Below are positions 1 through 6,660 of a DNA stretch of 64,000 bases, in pieces. The notes below the pieces were generated by a model. The model was not told where the DNA came from. It was given only the letters and a program-made list of their open reading frames with translations, and made no database searches. Source of the stretch: UM-FILTER-40-17 sp032251335 (GTDB lineage Bacteria; Bacteroidota; Bacteroidia; Flavobacteriales; Flavobacteriaceae); assembly GCA_032251335.1 (NCBI GenBank), contig JAVVDW010000013.1, positions 1-64,000 of the forward strand, read 5' to 3'. The translations under genes were made by a program, and so were the position numbers. The stretch's first letter is position 1, and every line of letters starts with the position of its first letter.

Positions 1-308
1 GGATTGTCCTGTGTCTCATAAAGTTTACCATCGGCACCCGCTCTTACTTTGGCCGTAAACTTGGCTTTTTTTGGAGGAAAAATGATTTTTAATTGGTTGC
101 AATTCTTTTTGTTTCTAATGGAGCGAATGATGCCACCTATGTCAATGCCAATCCCGATACTGCTATTGGTGGTGCGACGGGTTTGATTTTGTTGGGGCGT
201 TTCAGGCTGTCGAACATCGGGCGGCGTTTTAACCGTTCCGTCCGGGTTTACTTGACCCGACATACCAATTGAGATAAACATAAGAATCAAGAAGATGTTT
301 TTTTTCAT
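1..308 (-). CDS. Secreted protein of unknown function (5' part only)
   Basis: An open frame starts at the ATG whose complement is at 306-308 and runs without a stop off the left edge, giving about 102 visible residues. The first 20 or so residues form a signal peptide (Met-Lys-Lys-Asn, then a hydrophobic stretch ending near Gly-Gln). A Pro/Gln/Thr-rich linker follows, then a short Gly/Ile stretch, then a Lys-rich segment. The N-terminus suggests export to the periplasm or cell surface. I do not recognise the family, and the C-terminal part that would carry the function lies outside the window. Confidence 0.7.
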   Translation of the reverse strand, partial: MKKNIFLILMFISIGMSGQVNPDGTVKTPPDVRQPETPQQNQTRRTTNSSIGIGIDIGGIIRSIRNKKNCNQLKIIFPPKKAKFTAKVRAGADGKLYETQDN

Positions 309-1054
309 GGTTTTGGTTTTGTCAATTGTTAACAAATTTTAACAAAATAAACCACAACCAAACTCCTGATTGGATTAAACTACTGTATCATTTAAGGAAG
401 TCGAGGGTTGGTAAGAGAAAGAAAAAAATAGATTTTTTTATTAGGCTCTAAAACACAAGAAAAAGGATAAACCATTCAAGCTCCTCGCTACCGCAGCAAA
501 CCGTAATGTTCAGCGTAGCCAAGCTTTCCTCCACGCCTTCTAAGCCCAACCCTAAATCGTCCCTACAAGTACAAGTCTAGTAAAATCGAAATGACAAGGC
601 AGTATATAAAGAAAAGGCATTAGGCAATAGGCATTAGGGTTATTAGTTATACGTTATTTGTTTTAAAGCCAAAAACCATAGGCCAATAGGCAATATGGGC
701 TATATGTTATTTGTTGCTCGTTACTTATTCAACGTTCTAATTCATCGTATCATCACATCATCGTATCATTAAATCCCACAAACTCTATAAACTGTCATGC
801 TGAACCTACCGACCTGTCATGCTGAACTCGTTTCAGCATCTTCACACAACAGAAGAAAGACCCCGAAATAAATTCAGGATAATCGCTAAAGGTGACGGAT
901 TCAAGGGTTATTCGTTATTTGTTATTCGTTATTTTCGAGCTTTTCATTAACCATTAACCACTCATCATTAACCATCCTAACATTGTACCCTATTGTAAGT
1001 TTGTTCCTTTCAAAGCTTTTTTGCTATCTTTAAGCCAAACAAACCGACTTCGCC
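309..1054. repeat. Repeat-rich intergenic spacer with several degenerate short repeats
   Basis: I see no gene in this 746-bp stretch. It holds layered short repeats. Two related AT-rich blocks lie at about 615-662 and 679-730, built from AGGCAATAGG-like and GTTATTTGTT-like units. A third GTTATT-type run lies at about 906-937. TCGTATCAT occurs twice at about 744-769. CTGTCATGCTGAAC occurs at 792-805 and again at 814-827. The second copy continues into a hairpin with stem TGCTGAA (820-826) / TTCAGCA (832-838). CATTAACCA recurs three times at 945-974. Simple-looking but diverged repeats of this kind suggest repeated local duplication or insertion of small elements. Confidence 0.6.
1000..1032 (+). 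promoter_or_regulatory. Probable Bacteroidetes-type promoter of the DUF962 gene
   Basis: TTTG at 1000-1003 is followed after 21 nt by TATCTTTA at 1025-1032, close to the Bacteroidetes -33/-7 consensus TTTG / TAnnTTTG. It would place transcription start 15-20 nt before the ATG at 1055. The -7 box lacks the final G. Confidence 0.45.
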
Positions 1055-1534
1055 ATGAAAACCCTCGACCAATGGTTTGATGAATACGCCCTTAGCCATC
1101 AAAACCCAACCAATAAAAAGATTCACTACCTCTGTGTACCGGCCATTTTCTTCTCTATCATCGGCTTGCTGATGAGCATCCCGACCGGATATCTCGAAAA
1201 TATTTTACCCTTTGACAATCCGTTGATCGAAAATTGGGCCACCGTCACCTTACTTTTTGTCTTGCTTTTTTACCTGCGCCTGTCAGTTATCACCACAATC
1301 AAAGTCTTGCTTTTTGCATCGCTTTGTGTATGGACCAATCACCTCGTCGGACAATACATTTCATTAGCCTTATTTTCACTGATTGTTTTCGTCATCGCTT
1401 GGATAGGCCAATTCTACGGCCACAAACTCGAAGGCAAAAAACCCTCTTTTCTCAAAGACCTGCAATTCCTGCTGATTGGCCCCGCCTGGGTTTTTGAAAA
1501 CATGTTTAAAACCAACACACAAACCAAATCATAA
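1055..1534 (+). CDS. Mpo1-like / DUF962 membrane protein
   Basis: This 159-residue protein matches the Mpo1/YGL010w (DUF962) family. It has the N-terminal Asp-Glu-Tyr ... His-Gln-Asn-Pro-Thr-Asn ... Ile-His segment (about residues 9-25) and the C-terminal Trp-Ile-Gly-Gln-Phe-Tyr-Gly-His-Lys-Leu-Glu signature (about 116-127) followed by a conserved Pro-Ser-Phe-Leu-Lys-Asp stretch. Four hydrophobic segments lie between and after these motifs. Yeast Mpo1 is an Fe(II)-dependent dioxygenase of 2-hydroxy fatty acids that uses conserved histidines, which are present here. The role in this bacterium is inferred from the family. It ends 4 bp before the M14 peptidase gene, so the two are probably co-transcribed. 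Confidence 0.85.
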   Translation: MKTLDQWFDEYALSHQNPTNKKIHYLCVPAIFFSIIGLLMSIPTGYLENILPFDNPLIENWATVTLLFVLLFYLRLSVITTIKVLLFASLCVWTNHLVGQYISLALFSLIVFVIAWIGQFYGHKLEGKKPSFLKDLQFLLIGPAWVFENMFKTNTQTKS

Positions 1535-1538
1535 CCTT

Positions 1539-3452
1539 ATGCGAATCTTATTTTCTTGTTTCAGTCTCTTTTCATCCTTGCTGGTTTTCGGGCAAGGCTA
1601 TCGTCCGTTGCATATAGAAACATGGCCGGAGTCTGACAAAGACACCGCTTTCTACACCATCAAAGGCGAACGGCACGGCATCAGTTTTTTTAAACAACAC
1701 CGCCACCCCGAGGTGCAATACGAAGCCGGAGAAAAACTCACTTTTGATACCTACCACACCGTAGATGTTATGTACCATTGGTACAAACACTGGTCAGAAA
1801 CCTATCCGGATATAGTCGATTTGTACGAAGTCGGCAAAAGTTTCGAAGGCCGTCCCATACTGCAAATGACCCTCACCAACAAAAAAACCGGCAAAGACAC
1901 AGACAAACCTGCTGCCTATTTTGAAGGTGGCCGGCACAGCGGCGAAATTACCAGCAGCGAATCCATCCTCTGGCTCACCCAACACCTGATCGAAAACTAC
2001 GGCAAAGACCCAAAAATCACACAACTCATCGACACCAAAACCATCTACCTGCGGCCGCAAAACAGCCCCGATGGTTCCAACCTCTACCTCAATACGGCCA
2101 TAGCCAACCGCAGCACCGTGCGCCCAAAAGACAATGATGGCGACGGTCTGCTCGATGAAGACGAAGCCGAAGACCTCGACGGAGACGGCATCATTTACCA
2201 AATCAGGCGTCGTGCCAAAGAGGGCGAAGAAGGCACCCACCGCATCGATCCGCGCGATCCCCAAGGCCGCTTGATGGAACGTGTACAATATGGCGGTGAA
2301 TGGATTGTGCAAACCGAAGGCATCGATAACGACGGCGACGGCAAATACAACGAAGACGGCATCGGTGGGCTCGACCTCCACCGCAATTATCCCGAAAACT
2401 GGCGACCCGATAACGGTGGCGACCTCACCAATCGGGGCTTTACCCAAAACGGTGCCGGAGAATTCCCGCTCAGCGAAGCAGAAACCCGCACAACGGTACT
2501 TTGGATGCTGTCACATCCCAATATTTCCGTCGTCAATTCCATGGACACCCGCGTGCCCATGCACCTTCGCCCGCCTTCCACCTCCAAAAGCGAAGAACGC
2601 ATGTACCCCGAAGACTTGGCTTTCTACAAAAAATATGACGAACTCGGCCTCAGCATCACGGGATATCCCTGGGCCGGCGACGTCTATGAAACCTATATGA
2701 CCCGCTACAAAACCAACCGCTTTACCGGCGACCCATCTAAACCGTCTCCCCTTTTCGGCCACGGTCCCGACTTTGGTTATTTCTATTTTGGAAGCATTTG
2801 GTATGGCGACGAGCTGTGGAACAACGGCGCCATGAAAGACTACGACAACAACGGCGAATACGACGATTACGATGCCATTCGCTGGGACGATGAAGCCAAC
2901 AAAGGCAAGGGTTTCAGAGAATGGGAACCTTTTACGCACCCCACCCTCGGGGAAGTCGAAATTGGCGGTTTTCATCCCAAATTTTTCGGACAAAACGGCC
3001 CGCCGTGGCAACTCGAAAATTGGGCCAAAAAACAAGCCCTTTTCAACCTGGCCATGGCCTTCGAACTGCCCCAAATTACCCTCGGTAAAGTCGATATCAA
3101 ACAAAAAGGCGACACCTACACCATCAACGTAGCTTTCTCAAATACAGGCAATTTACCCGTCGCTCTGCGACAAGCACAACTGGTCAAAATCGTGCAGGAA
3201 GACCGCCTCCAACTCAGCTTTGACAAAAAACTGACCAAAGGCGGCGACACCGCCAAAGTGCAAATTGCCAACCCCGCCACCTTCGACAAAACCATCTATC
3301 TCGGCTACACCCAACCCGGCGAACAAAAAACCGCGAGCTTTACGGTCAAACTCAACGGCATCAGCGGTGCCAAAGGCAAACTCAAAGTGCTATCGACCCG
3401 CGGCGGCTACATCGAAAAAGAAATCACACTCGGCAAACCCGATGATAAATAA
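1539..3452 (+). CDS. Secreted M14-family zinc carboxypeptidase with DxDGDG-loop insert
   Basis: The start is taken at the ATG at 1539, which begins a signal peptide (Phe/Leu-rich, ending near Phe-Gly-Gln, residues 1-19). An upstream in-frame ATG at 1476 lies inside the previous gene. The mature protein (637 residues in all) shows the M14 zinc motif His133-Ser-Gly-Glu136. An Arg-Asn pair (282-283, in LDLHRNYP) fits the substrate-carboxylate site, and His342 is a plausible third zinc ligand. Between these lies an insert with three Asp-rich loops (about 199-209, 212-218 and 263-273) of DxDGDG type, resembling calcium-binding EF-hand or thrombospondin-3 loops. The C-terminal 120 residues look like a beta-sandwich. 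It likely cleaves C-terminal residues from extracellular peptides. G+C is higher than in most of the window. Confidence 0.85.
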   Translation: MRILFSCFSLFSSLLVFGQGYRPLHIETWPESDKDTAFYTIKGERHGISFFKQHRHPEVQYEAGEKLTFDTYHTVDVMYHWYKHWSETYPDIVDLYEVGKSFEGRPILQMTLTNKKTGKDTDKPAAYFEGGRHSGEITSSESILWLTQHLIENYGKDPKITQLIDTKTIYLRPQNSPDGSNLYLNTAIANRSTVRPKDNDGDGLLDEDEAEDLDGDGIIYQIRRRAKEGEEGTHRIDPRDPQGRLMERVQYGGEWIVQTEGIDNDGDGKYNEDGIGGLDLHRNYPENWRPDNGGDLTNRGFTQNGAGEFPLSEAETRTTVLWMLSHPNISVVNSMDTRVPMHLRPPSTSKSEERMYPEDLAFYKKYDELGLSITGYPWAGDVYETYMTRYKTNRFTGDPSKPSPLFGHGPDFGYFYFGSIWYGDELWNNGAMKDYDNNGEYDDYDAIRWDDEANKGKGFREWEPFTHPTLGEVEIGGFHPKFFGQNGPPWQLENWAKKQALFNLAMAFELPQITLGKVDIKQKGDTYTINVAFSNTGNLPVALRQAQLVKIVQEDRLQLSFDKKLTKGGDTAKVQIANPATFDKTIYLGYTQPGEQKTASFTVKLNGISGAKGKLKVLSTRGGYIEKEITLGKPDDK

Positions 3453-3460
3453 TCCCTATT

Positions 3461-3560
3461 TTTTGGGCGAATCCCCCGCCGGTGGCGGGGGTCGGGCTAT
3501 CCGCTGTAGTCCCGTTTCCGAAGTCTCGGAAACGGGGGCTGCCGCTCCTATCCCTTTCGC
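3461..3560 (+). repeat. Dispersed structured repeat, copy A (two hairpins, conserved linkers)
   Basis: The element begins 8 bp after the M14 stop codon and runs in the direction of transcription. Its order is TTTTGGGCG (3461-3469); hairpin 1, an 8-bp stem 3473-3480 / 3484-3491 with a 3-nt loop; linker TCGGGCTATCCGCTGTAG (3492-3509); hairpin 2, an 11-bp stem 3511-3521 / 3526-3536 with a 4-nt loop; and tail GGCTGCCGCTCCTATCCC (3537-3554) ending in CGC at 3560. A second copy lies on the minus strand at 44782-44905. The linkers are conserved between the copies while both stem sequences differ completely yet remain paired. Confidence 0.85.
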
Positions 3561-3590
3561 AATAACAAACTTCAAATCACCTTCAAAACC

Positions 3591-5165
3591 ATGATGTCAA
3601 AATCCCGTATTCTCGCCAACCTGATTATCTTCCTAGCCAATTTGTCATTCGTTTTCGCACAAACATCAGACTACAAAGGCGAAGGCCCGTTCAACCAACT
3701 CATCATCCGTGGCGTCACGCTCATCAACGGAAACGGCGCGCCACCCATCGGGCCGGTGGACATAGTAGTAGAAAACAGCCTTATTACCGCCGTGCAAACG
3801 GTGGGTTATCCGGGCGTTCCCATCAACCCGGAACGCAGGCCCAAACTCAAACCCGGCGGACATGAACTCAATGCCGAAGGCATGTATCTTTTGCCGGGCT
3901 TTGTCGATATGCACGGCCACATAGGCGGCGTGTCGCAAGGTGCCGAACCCGATTATGTCTTCCGCCTATGGATGGCACATGGCGTAACCACCGTGCGCGA
4001 ACCCAGTGGGCGCGGGTTGGATTTTGCCCTGAAACTCAAAAAACAAAGCGAGAAAAATGAGATTGTGGCACCGCGTGTATTCGCCTATACCGGATTTGGG
4101 CAAGGAAGCAAAGGTGGTGTCAACTCCGTGGCTCAGGCTCTCGATTGGGTGCGTCAAAACGCTGCCAAAGGCGCAGACGGCATCAAGTTTTTCGGTGCTG
4201 CTCCCGACATTATGCAAGCCTCGCTTGAAGAAAACAAAAAACTCGGCAAACGCTCGGCCATGCACCACGCACAAATGGACGTGGCCGGTTGGAACGTGCT
4301 GCATTCTGCCCGCGCCGGGCTAACCTCTATGGAACATTGGTACGGCTTGCCGGAAGCACTTTTTGAAGACCGGACGGTTCAAAACTATCCGCCGGACTAC
4401 AACTATCAAAACGAACAAAACCGCTTCGAAGAAGCCGGAAAACTATGGAAACAAGCCGCCAAACCCTATTCCGAAAAATGGAACGCAGTGATGAACGAAT
4501 TGATTTCCTTAGACTTCACTATCGACCCAACTTTCAATATCTATGAAGCCAACCGCGATTTTCAACGGGCGCGCCGCGCCGAGTGGCACGAAGATTACAC
4601 CCTACCTTCGCTGTGGCGGTTTTACCAGCCCAGCAAGATTTCGCACGGCTCTTACTGGCACGATTGGGGAACGGAGCAAGAAGTGAATTGGAAAGAAAAC
4701 TACAAGCTTTGGATGACCTTTGTCAACGAATATAAAAACCGGGGCGGCAGGGTGACCGCAGGCTCCGACTCCGGGTTTATCTTCCAACTCTATGGTTTTG
4801 CCTACATCCGCGAACTCGAACTCTTGCGCGAAGCCGGGTTTCATCCGTTGGAAGTGATCCGGTCGGCAACCCTCAACGGTGCGGAAGCCTTGGGCGTAGC
4901 AGATAAAATAGGGAGTGTGGAAGTCGGGAAATTGGCCGATTTTGTAATCGTAGAAGAAAATCCCTTGGCCAATTTTAAAGTTTTGTACGGCACAGGTGCC
5001 ATTCGCCTGACCGAAAATAACGAAGTTGTCCGCGTGGGCGGTGTGAAATACACCATCAAAGACGGTATCATCTACGATGCCAAACGCCTGCTCAAGGAAG
5101 TCAAAGATATGGTGGATGCGGCCAAAGCGAAGGAAAATTTCACCATCAAGCAGCCCGGTTTTTAG
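3591..5165 (+). CDS. Secreted amidohydrolase (imidazolonepropionase-like)
   Basis: This 524-residue protein has a signal peptide (residues 1-24, ending Phe-Ala-Gln) and the amidohydrolase metal-binding layout. His108-Gly-His110 follows a Leu-Pro-Gly-Phe-Val-Asp strand, Lys199 could be the bridging lysine, His225/226 and His249 are further metal ligands, and Asp393 lies in Ala-Gly-Ser-Asp-Ser-Gly. The C-terminus has the family's usual Gly-x-Leu-Ala-Asp-Phe-Val-Ile-Val strand. Members hydrolyse amide, peptide or lactam bonds; the substrate cannot be read from sequence, but export and the neighbouring carboxypeptidase suggest dipeptides or peptide fragments. Starts at 3591 and 3594 (ATGATG) are equally possible. 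It shares the raised G+C of the upstream peptidase. Confidence 0.85.
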   Translation: MMSKSRILANLIIFLANLSFVFAQTSDYKGEGPFNQLIIRGVTLINGNGAPPIGPVDIVVENSLITAVQTVGYPGVPINPERRPKLKPGGHELNAEGMYLLPGFVDMHGHIGGVSQGAEPDYVFRLWMAHGVTTVREPSGRGLDFALKLKKQSEKNEIVAPRVFAYTGFGQGSKGGVNSVAQALDWVRQNAAKGADGIKFFGAAPDIMQASLEENKKLGKRSAMHHAQMDVAGWNVLHSARAGLTSMEHWYGLPEALFEDRTVQNYPPDYNYQNEQNRFEEAGKLWKQAAKPYSEKWNAVMNELISLDFTIDPTFNIYEANRDFQRARRAEWHEDYTLPSLWRFYQPSKISHGSYWHDWGTEQEVNWKENYKLWMTFVNEYKNRGGRVTAGSDSGFIFQLYGFAYIRELELLREAGFHPLEVIRSATLNGAEALGVADKIGSVEVGKLADFVIVEENPLANFKVLYGTGAIRLTENNEVVRVGGVKYTIKDGIIYDAKRLLKEVKDMVDAAKAKENFTIKQPGF

Positions 5166-5243
5166 TAAAAACTAAATGCTGAATTCAATAAAAAAACAAA
5201 AGTATTCTGTGAATTATATGTAATTTACAAAAAAAGTAAATGT

Positions 5244-5310
5244 CTCCTCGAGCGCAGTCGAGAGGTTTTTTGGCTCTGAGGTCTTTTAAATGAGGCCTCG
5301 ACTGCGCTCG
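5244..5310 (+). terminator. Hairpin with T-run plus nested inverted repeat
   Basis: Just after the amidohydrolase gene, CTCcTCGA (5244-5251, one bulged C) can pair with TCGAGAG (5258-5264) and is followed by a run of six Ts, which fits an intrinsic terminator. The same sequence also forms a 14-bp inverted repeat, CGAGCGCAGTCGAG (5249-5262) against CTCGACTGCGCTCG (5297-5310), 34 nt apart, the right arm being the core of the 79-bp repeat. Confidence 0.5.
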
Positions 5311-5366
5311 GCCTGACAATGCTGAGTTCATGAGCTATTTATGTTTAAAAGATAAATCGAACGCTG
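5288..5366 (+). repeat. 79-bp dispersed repeat, copy 1
   Basis: Aligned without gaps to 46769-46847, this 79-bp segment matches at 59 positions (about 75%). The best-conserved parts are the core CCTCGACTGCGCTCGG at 5296-5311 (15 of 16) and the end GATAAATCGAACGCTG at 5351-5366 (identical). It ends 5 bp before the SNase start codon and so supplies that gene's whole proximal leader. Confidence 0.8.
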
Positions 5367-5371
5367 GTTAA

Positions 5372-5893
5372 ATGGCAATTAAAAAATATTTTTGGGCTTT
5401 ATTTCTGGTTTCCAATATCTTCCTCTCCTGTAAAGAAATAGGCGAAAAAGAAATTCAGTCCCGCACACCCACAAGTGAAAACACAATCAGCGGGTGGGTT
5501 GTCGGTATTTCGGATGGTGATTCTTTTAAACTGAAATTGGAAGACAATGAAATTATCCGAGTCAGGTTGGCTTACGTGGACTGCCCGGAACGCGGGCAGG
5601 ATTTTTATCAAAAAGCAAAGCAATTTTCGAGCAGACAAATTTTTAAAAAATCGATACAAGTAGAAGTTACAGACACCGACCGCTACGGAAGAAAGGTCGG
5701 CATTGTTTATTATGACGATAAAATCCTGAACGAGGAACTGCTGAAGAACGGTTTTGCTTGGCACTACACTCAATATTCCGATTCTGCGGTCTTACAAGAA
5801 TTGGAAAACCAAGCCCGCATAACAAAGAAAGGACTTTGGATAATGACCAACCCTATAGCGCCATGGACATACAGAAAAAAGCAAAGAAACTGA
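5372..5893 (+). CDS. Staphylococcal-nuclease-like (SNase/TNase) lipoprotein
   Basis: A 173-residue protein with a lipoprotein signal (Ile-Phe-Leu-Ser-Cys20) and one SNase domain (about 38-168). Residues expected at the active site are present: Asp50 in ISDGD, Arg65, Asp70, Glu73 (LAYVDCPE) and Arg107 in DRYGRKVG, corresponding to Asp21, Arg35, Asp40, Glu43 and Arg87 of the S. aureus enzyme. It probably acts as a calcium-dependent nuclease anchored to a membrane facing the periplasm or surface. The 79-bp repeat forms its leader, and its 3' end overlaps mnmD by 31 nt in another frame. No strong Shine-Dalgarno is seen, which is usual in Bacteroidetes. Confidence 0.88.
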   Translation: MAIKKYFWALFLVSNIFLSCKEIGEKEIQSRTPTSENTISGWVVGISDGDSFKLKLEDNEIIRVRLAYVDCPERGQDFYQKAKQFSSRQIFKKSIQVEVTDTDRYGRKVGIVYYDDKILNEELLKNGFAWHYTQYSDSAVLQELENQARITKKGLWIMTNPIAPWTYRKKQRN

Positions 5894-6585
5894 CCGAAAC
5901 ACCCAAAACCGAGATCATCACCACAGCAGACGGCTCATCGAGTTTGTACTTGCCCCAATGGGAAGAAACCTACCACTCTCGCCACGGTGCCATACAAGAA
6001 GCCTATCACGTTTTCATTAGAAACGGCTTGCATAACCTATGCAAAAATCATCCCAAAACCGAAACCCTTCATATTTTAGAAATGGGATTTGGCACCGGGC
6101 TCAACGCACTGGTTACGCTGATTGAATCGGAAAAGTGTTCTCAAAATCTTTCATATGTTTCCGTGGAGGCTTTTCCTGTATCGACTGCAATTGCAAACCA
6201 ACTGAATTATGGACAACAACTGGCTCAACCCCTAGCTGCTTTATCATTTCAAAAAATTCATGACAGCAGTTGGAACGAAATGCACCGGGTATCTCCAACA
6301 TTTTCTTTACAAAAACTTCAGATGTATTTTGAAGATATTGATTTTGAAGCCCATTTTCACCTGATTTATTTTGATGCTTTTGCGGCCCGTGTGCAACCCG
6401 AACTATGGACGGAAGACATTTTTGAAAAAATGTATAAGGCACTCAAGCCCGGTGGTGTGTTGGTCACCTACGCTGCAAAAGGCGATGTTCGAAGAGCCAT
6501 GCAATCCGTTGGTTTTCAAACAGAAAATCTACCCGGACCCCCCGGAAAGCGTGAAATGTTGCGCGCGACCAAAATCCGATTTTAA
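5863..6585 (+). CDS. mnmD: tRNA (5-methylaminomethyl-2-thiouridine) methyltransferase MnmD
   Basis: This 240-residue SAM-dependent methyltransferase carries the MnmC N-domain (DUF752) signatures: the SAM-binding loop EMGFGTGLNA (73-82), a Phe-Asp-Ala-Phe strand, and the C-terminal Gly-Gly-Val-Leu-Val-Thr-Tyr then Pro-Gly-Pro-Pro-Gly-Lys-Arg-Glu-Met tail. It lacks the FAD oxidase half of E. coli MnmC, so it is the stand-alone MnmD form that makes mnm5s2U at tRNA wobble position 34. The ATG at 5863 gives the conserved N-terminus; the longer frame from 5758 lies wholly inside the SNase gene. The 31-nt overlap with that gene implies translational coupling. Confidence 0.88.
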   Translation: MDIQKKAKKLTETPKTEIITTADGSSSLYLPQWEETYHSRHGAIQEAYHVFIRNGLHNLCKNHPKTETLHILEMGFGTGLNALVTLIESEKCSQNLSYVSVEAFPVSTAIANQLNYGQQLAQPLAALSFQKIHDSSWNEMHRVSPTFSLQKLQMYFEDIDFEAHFHLIYFDAFAARVQPELWTEDIFEKMYKALKPGGVLVTYAAKGDVRRAMQSVGFQTENLPGPPGKREMLRATKIRF

Positions 6586-6632
6586 ACTGTTAAAACCTTT
6601 ACAAAACCCGTGAAAAATCAATGCATTAGCGG

Positions 6633-6640
6633 TAAATTTG
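6633..6640 (+). promoter_or_regulatory. Candidate -7 box of the TIGR01777 epimerase gene
   Basis: TAAATTTG fits the Bacteroidetes -7 consensus and lies 20 nt before the ATG at 6661. No clear -33 TTTG was found at the right distance, so this is a partial match. Confidence 0.35.
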
Positions 6641-6660
6641 CCGTTTAATACTCAGACAAT

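Noticed and set aside
2511..3104. Long antisense open frames of about 200 residues opposite the M14 peptidase (also at 1794-2447)
   Set aside because: They mirror the high third-position G+C of the peptidase gene, show no domain, start signal or promoter, and cover the well-supported M14 motifs on the other strand.
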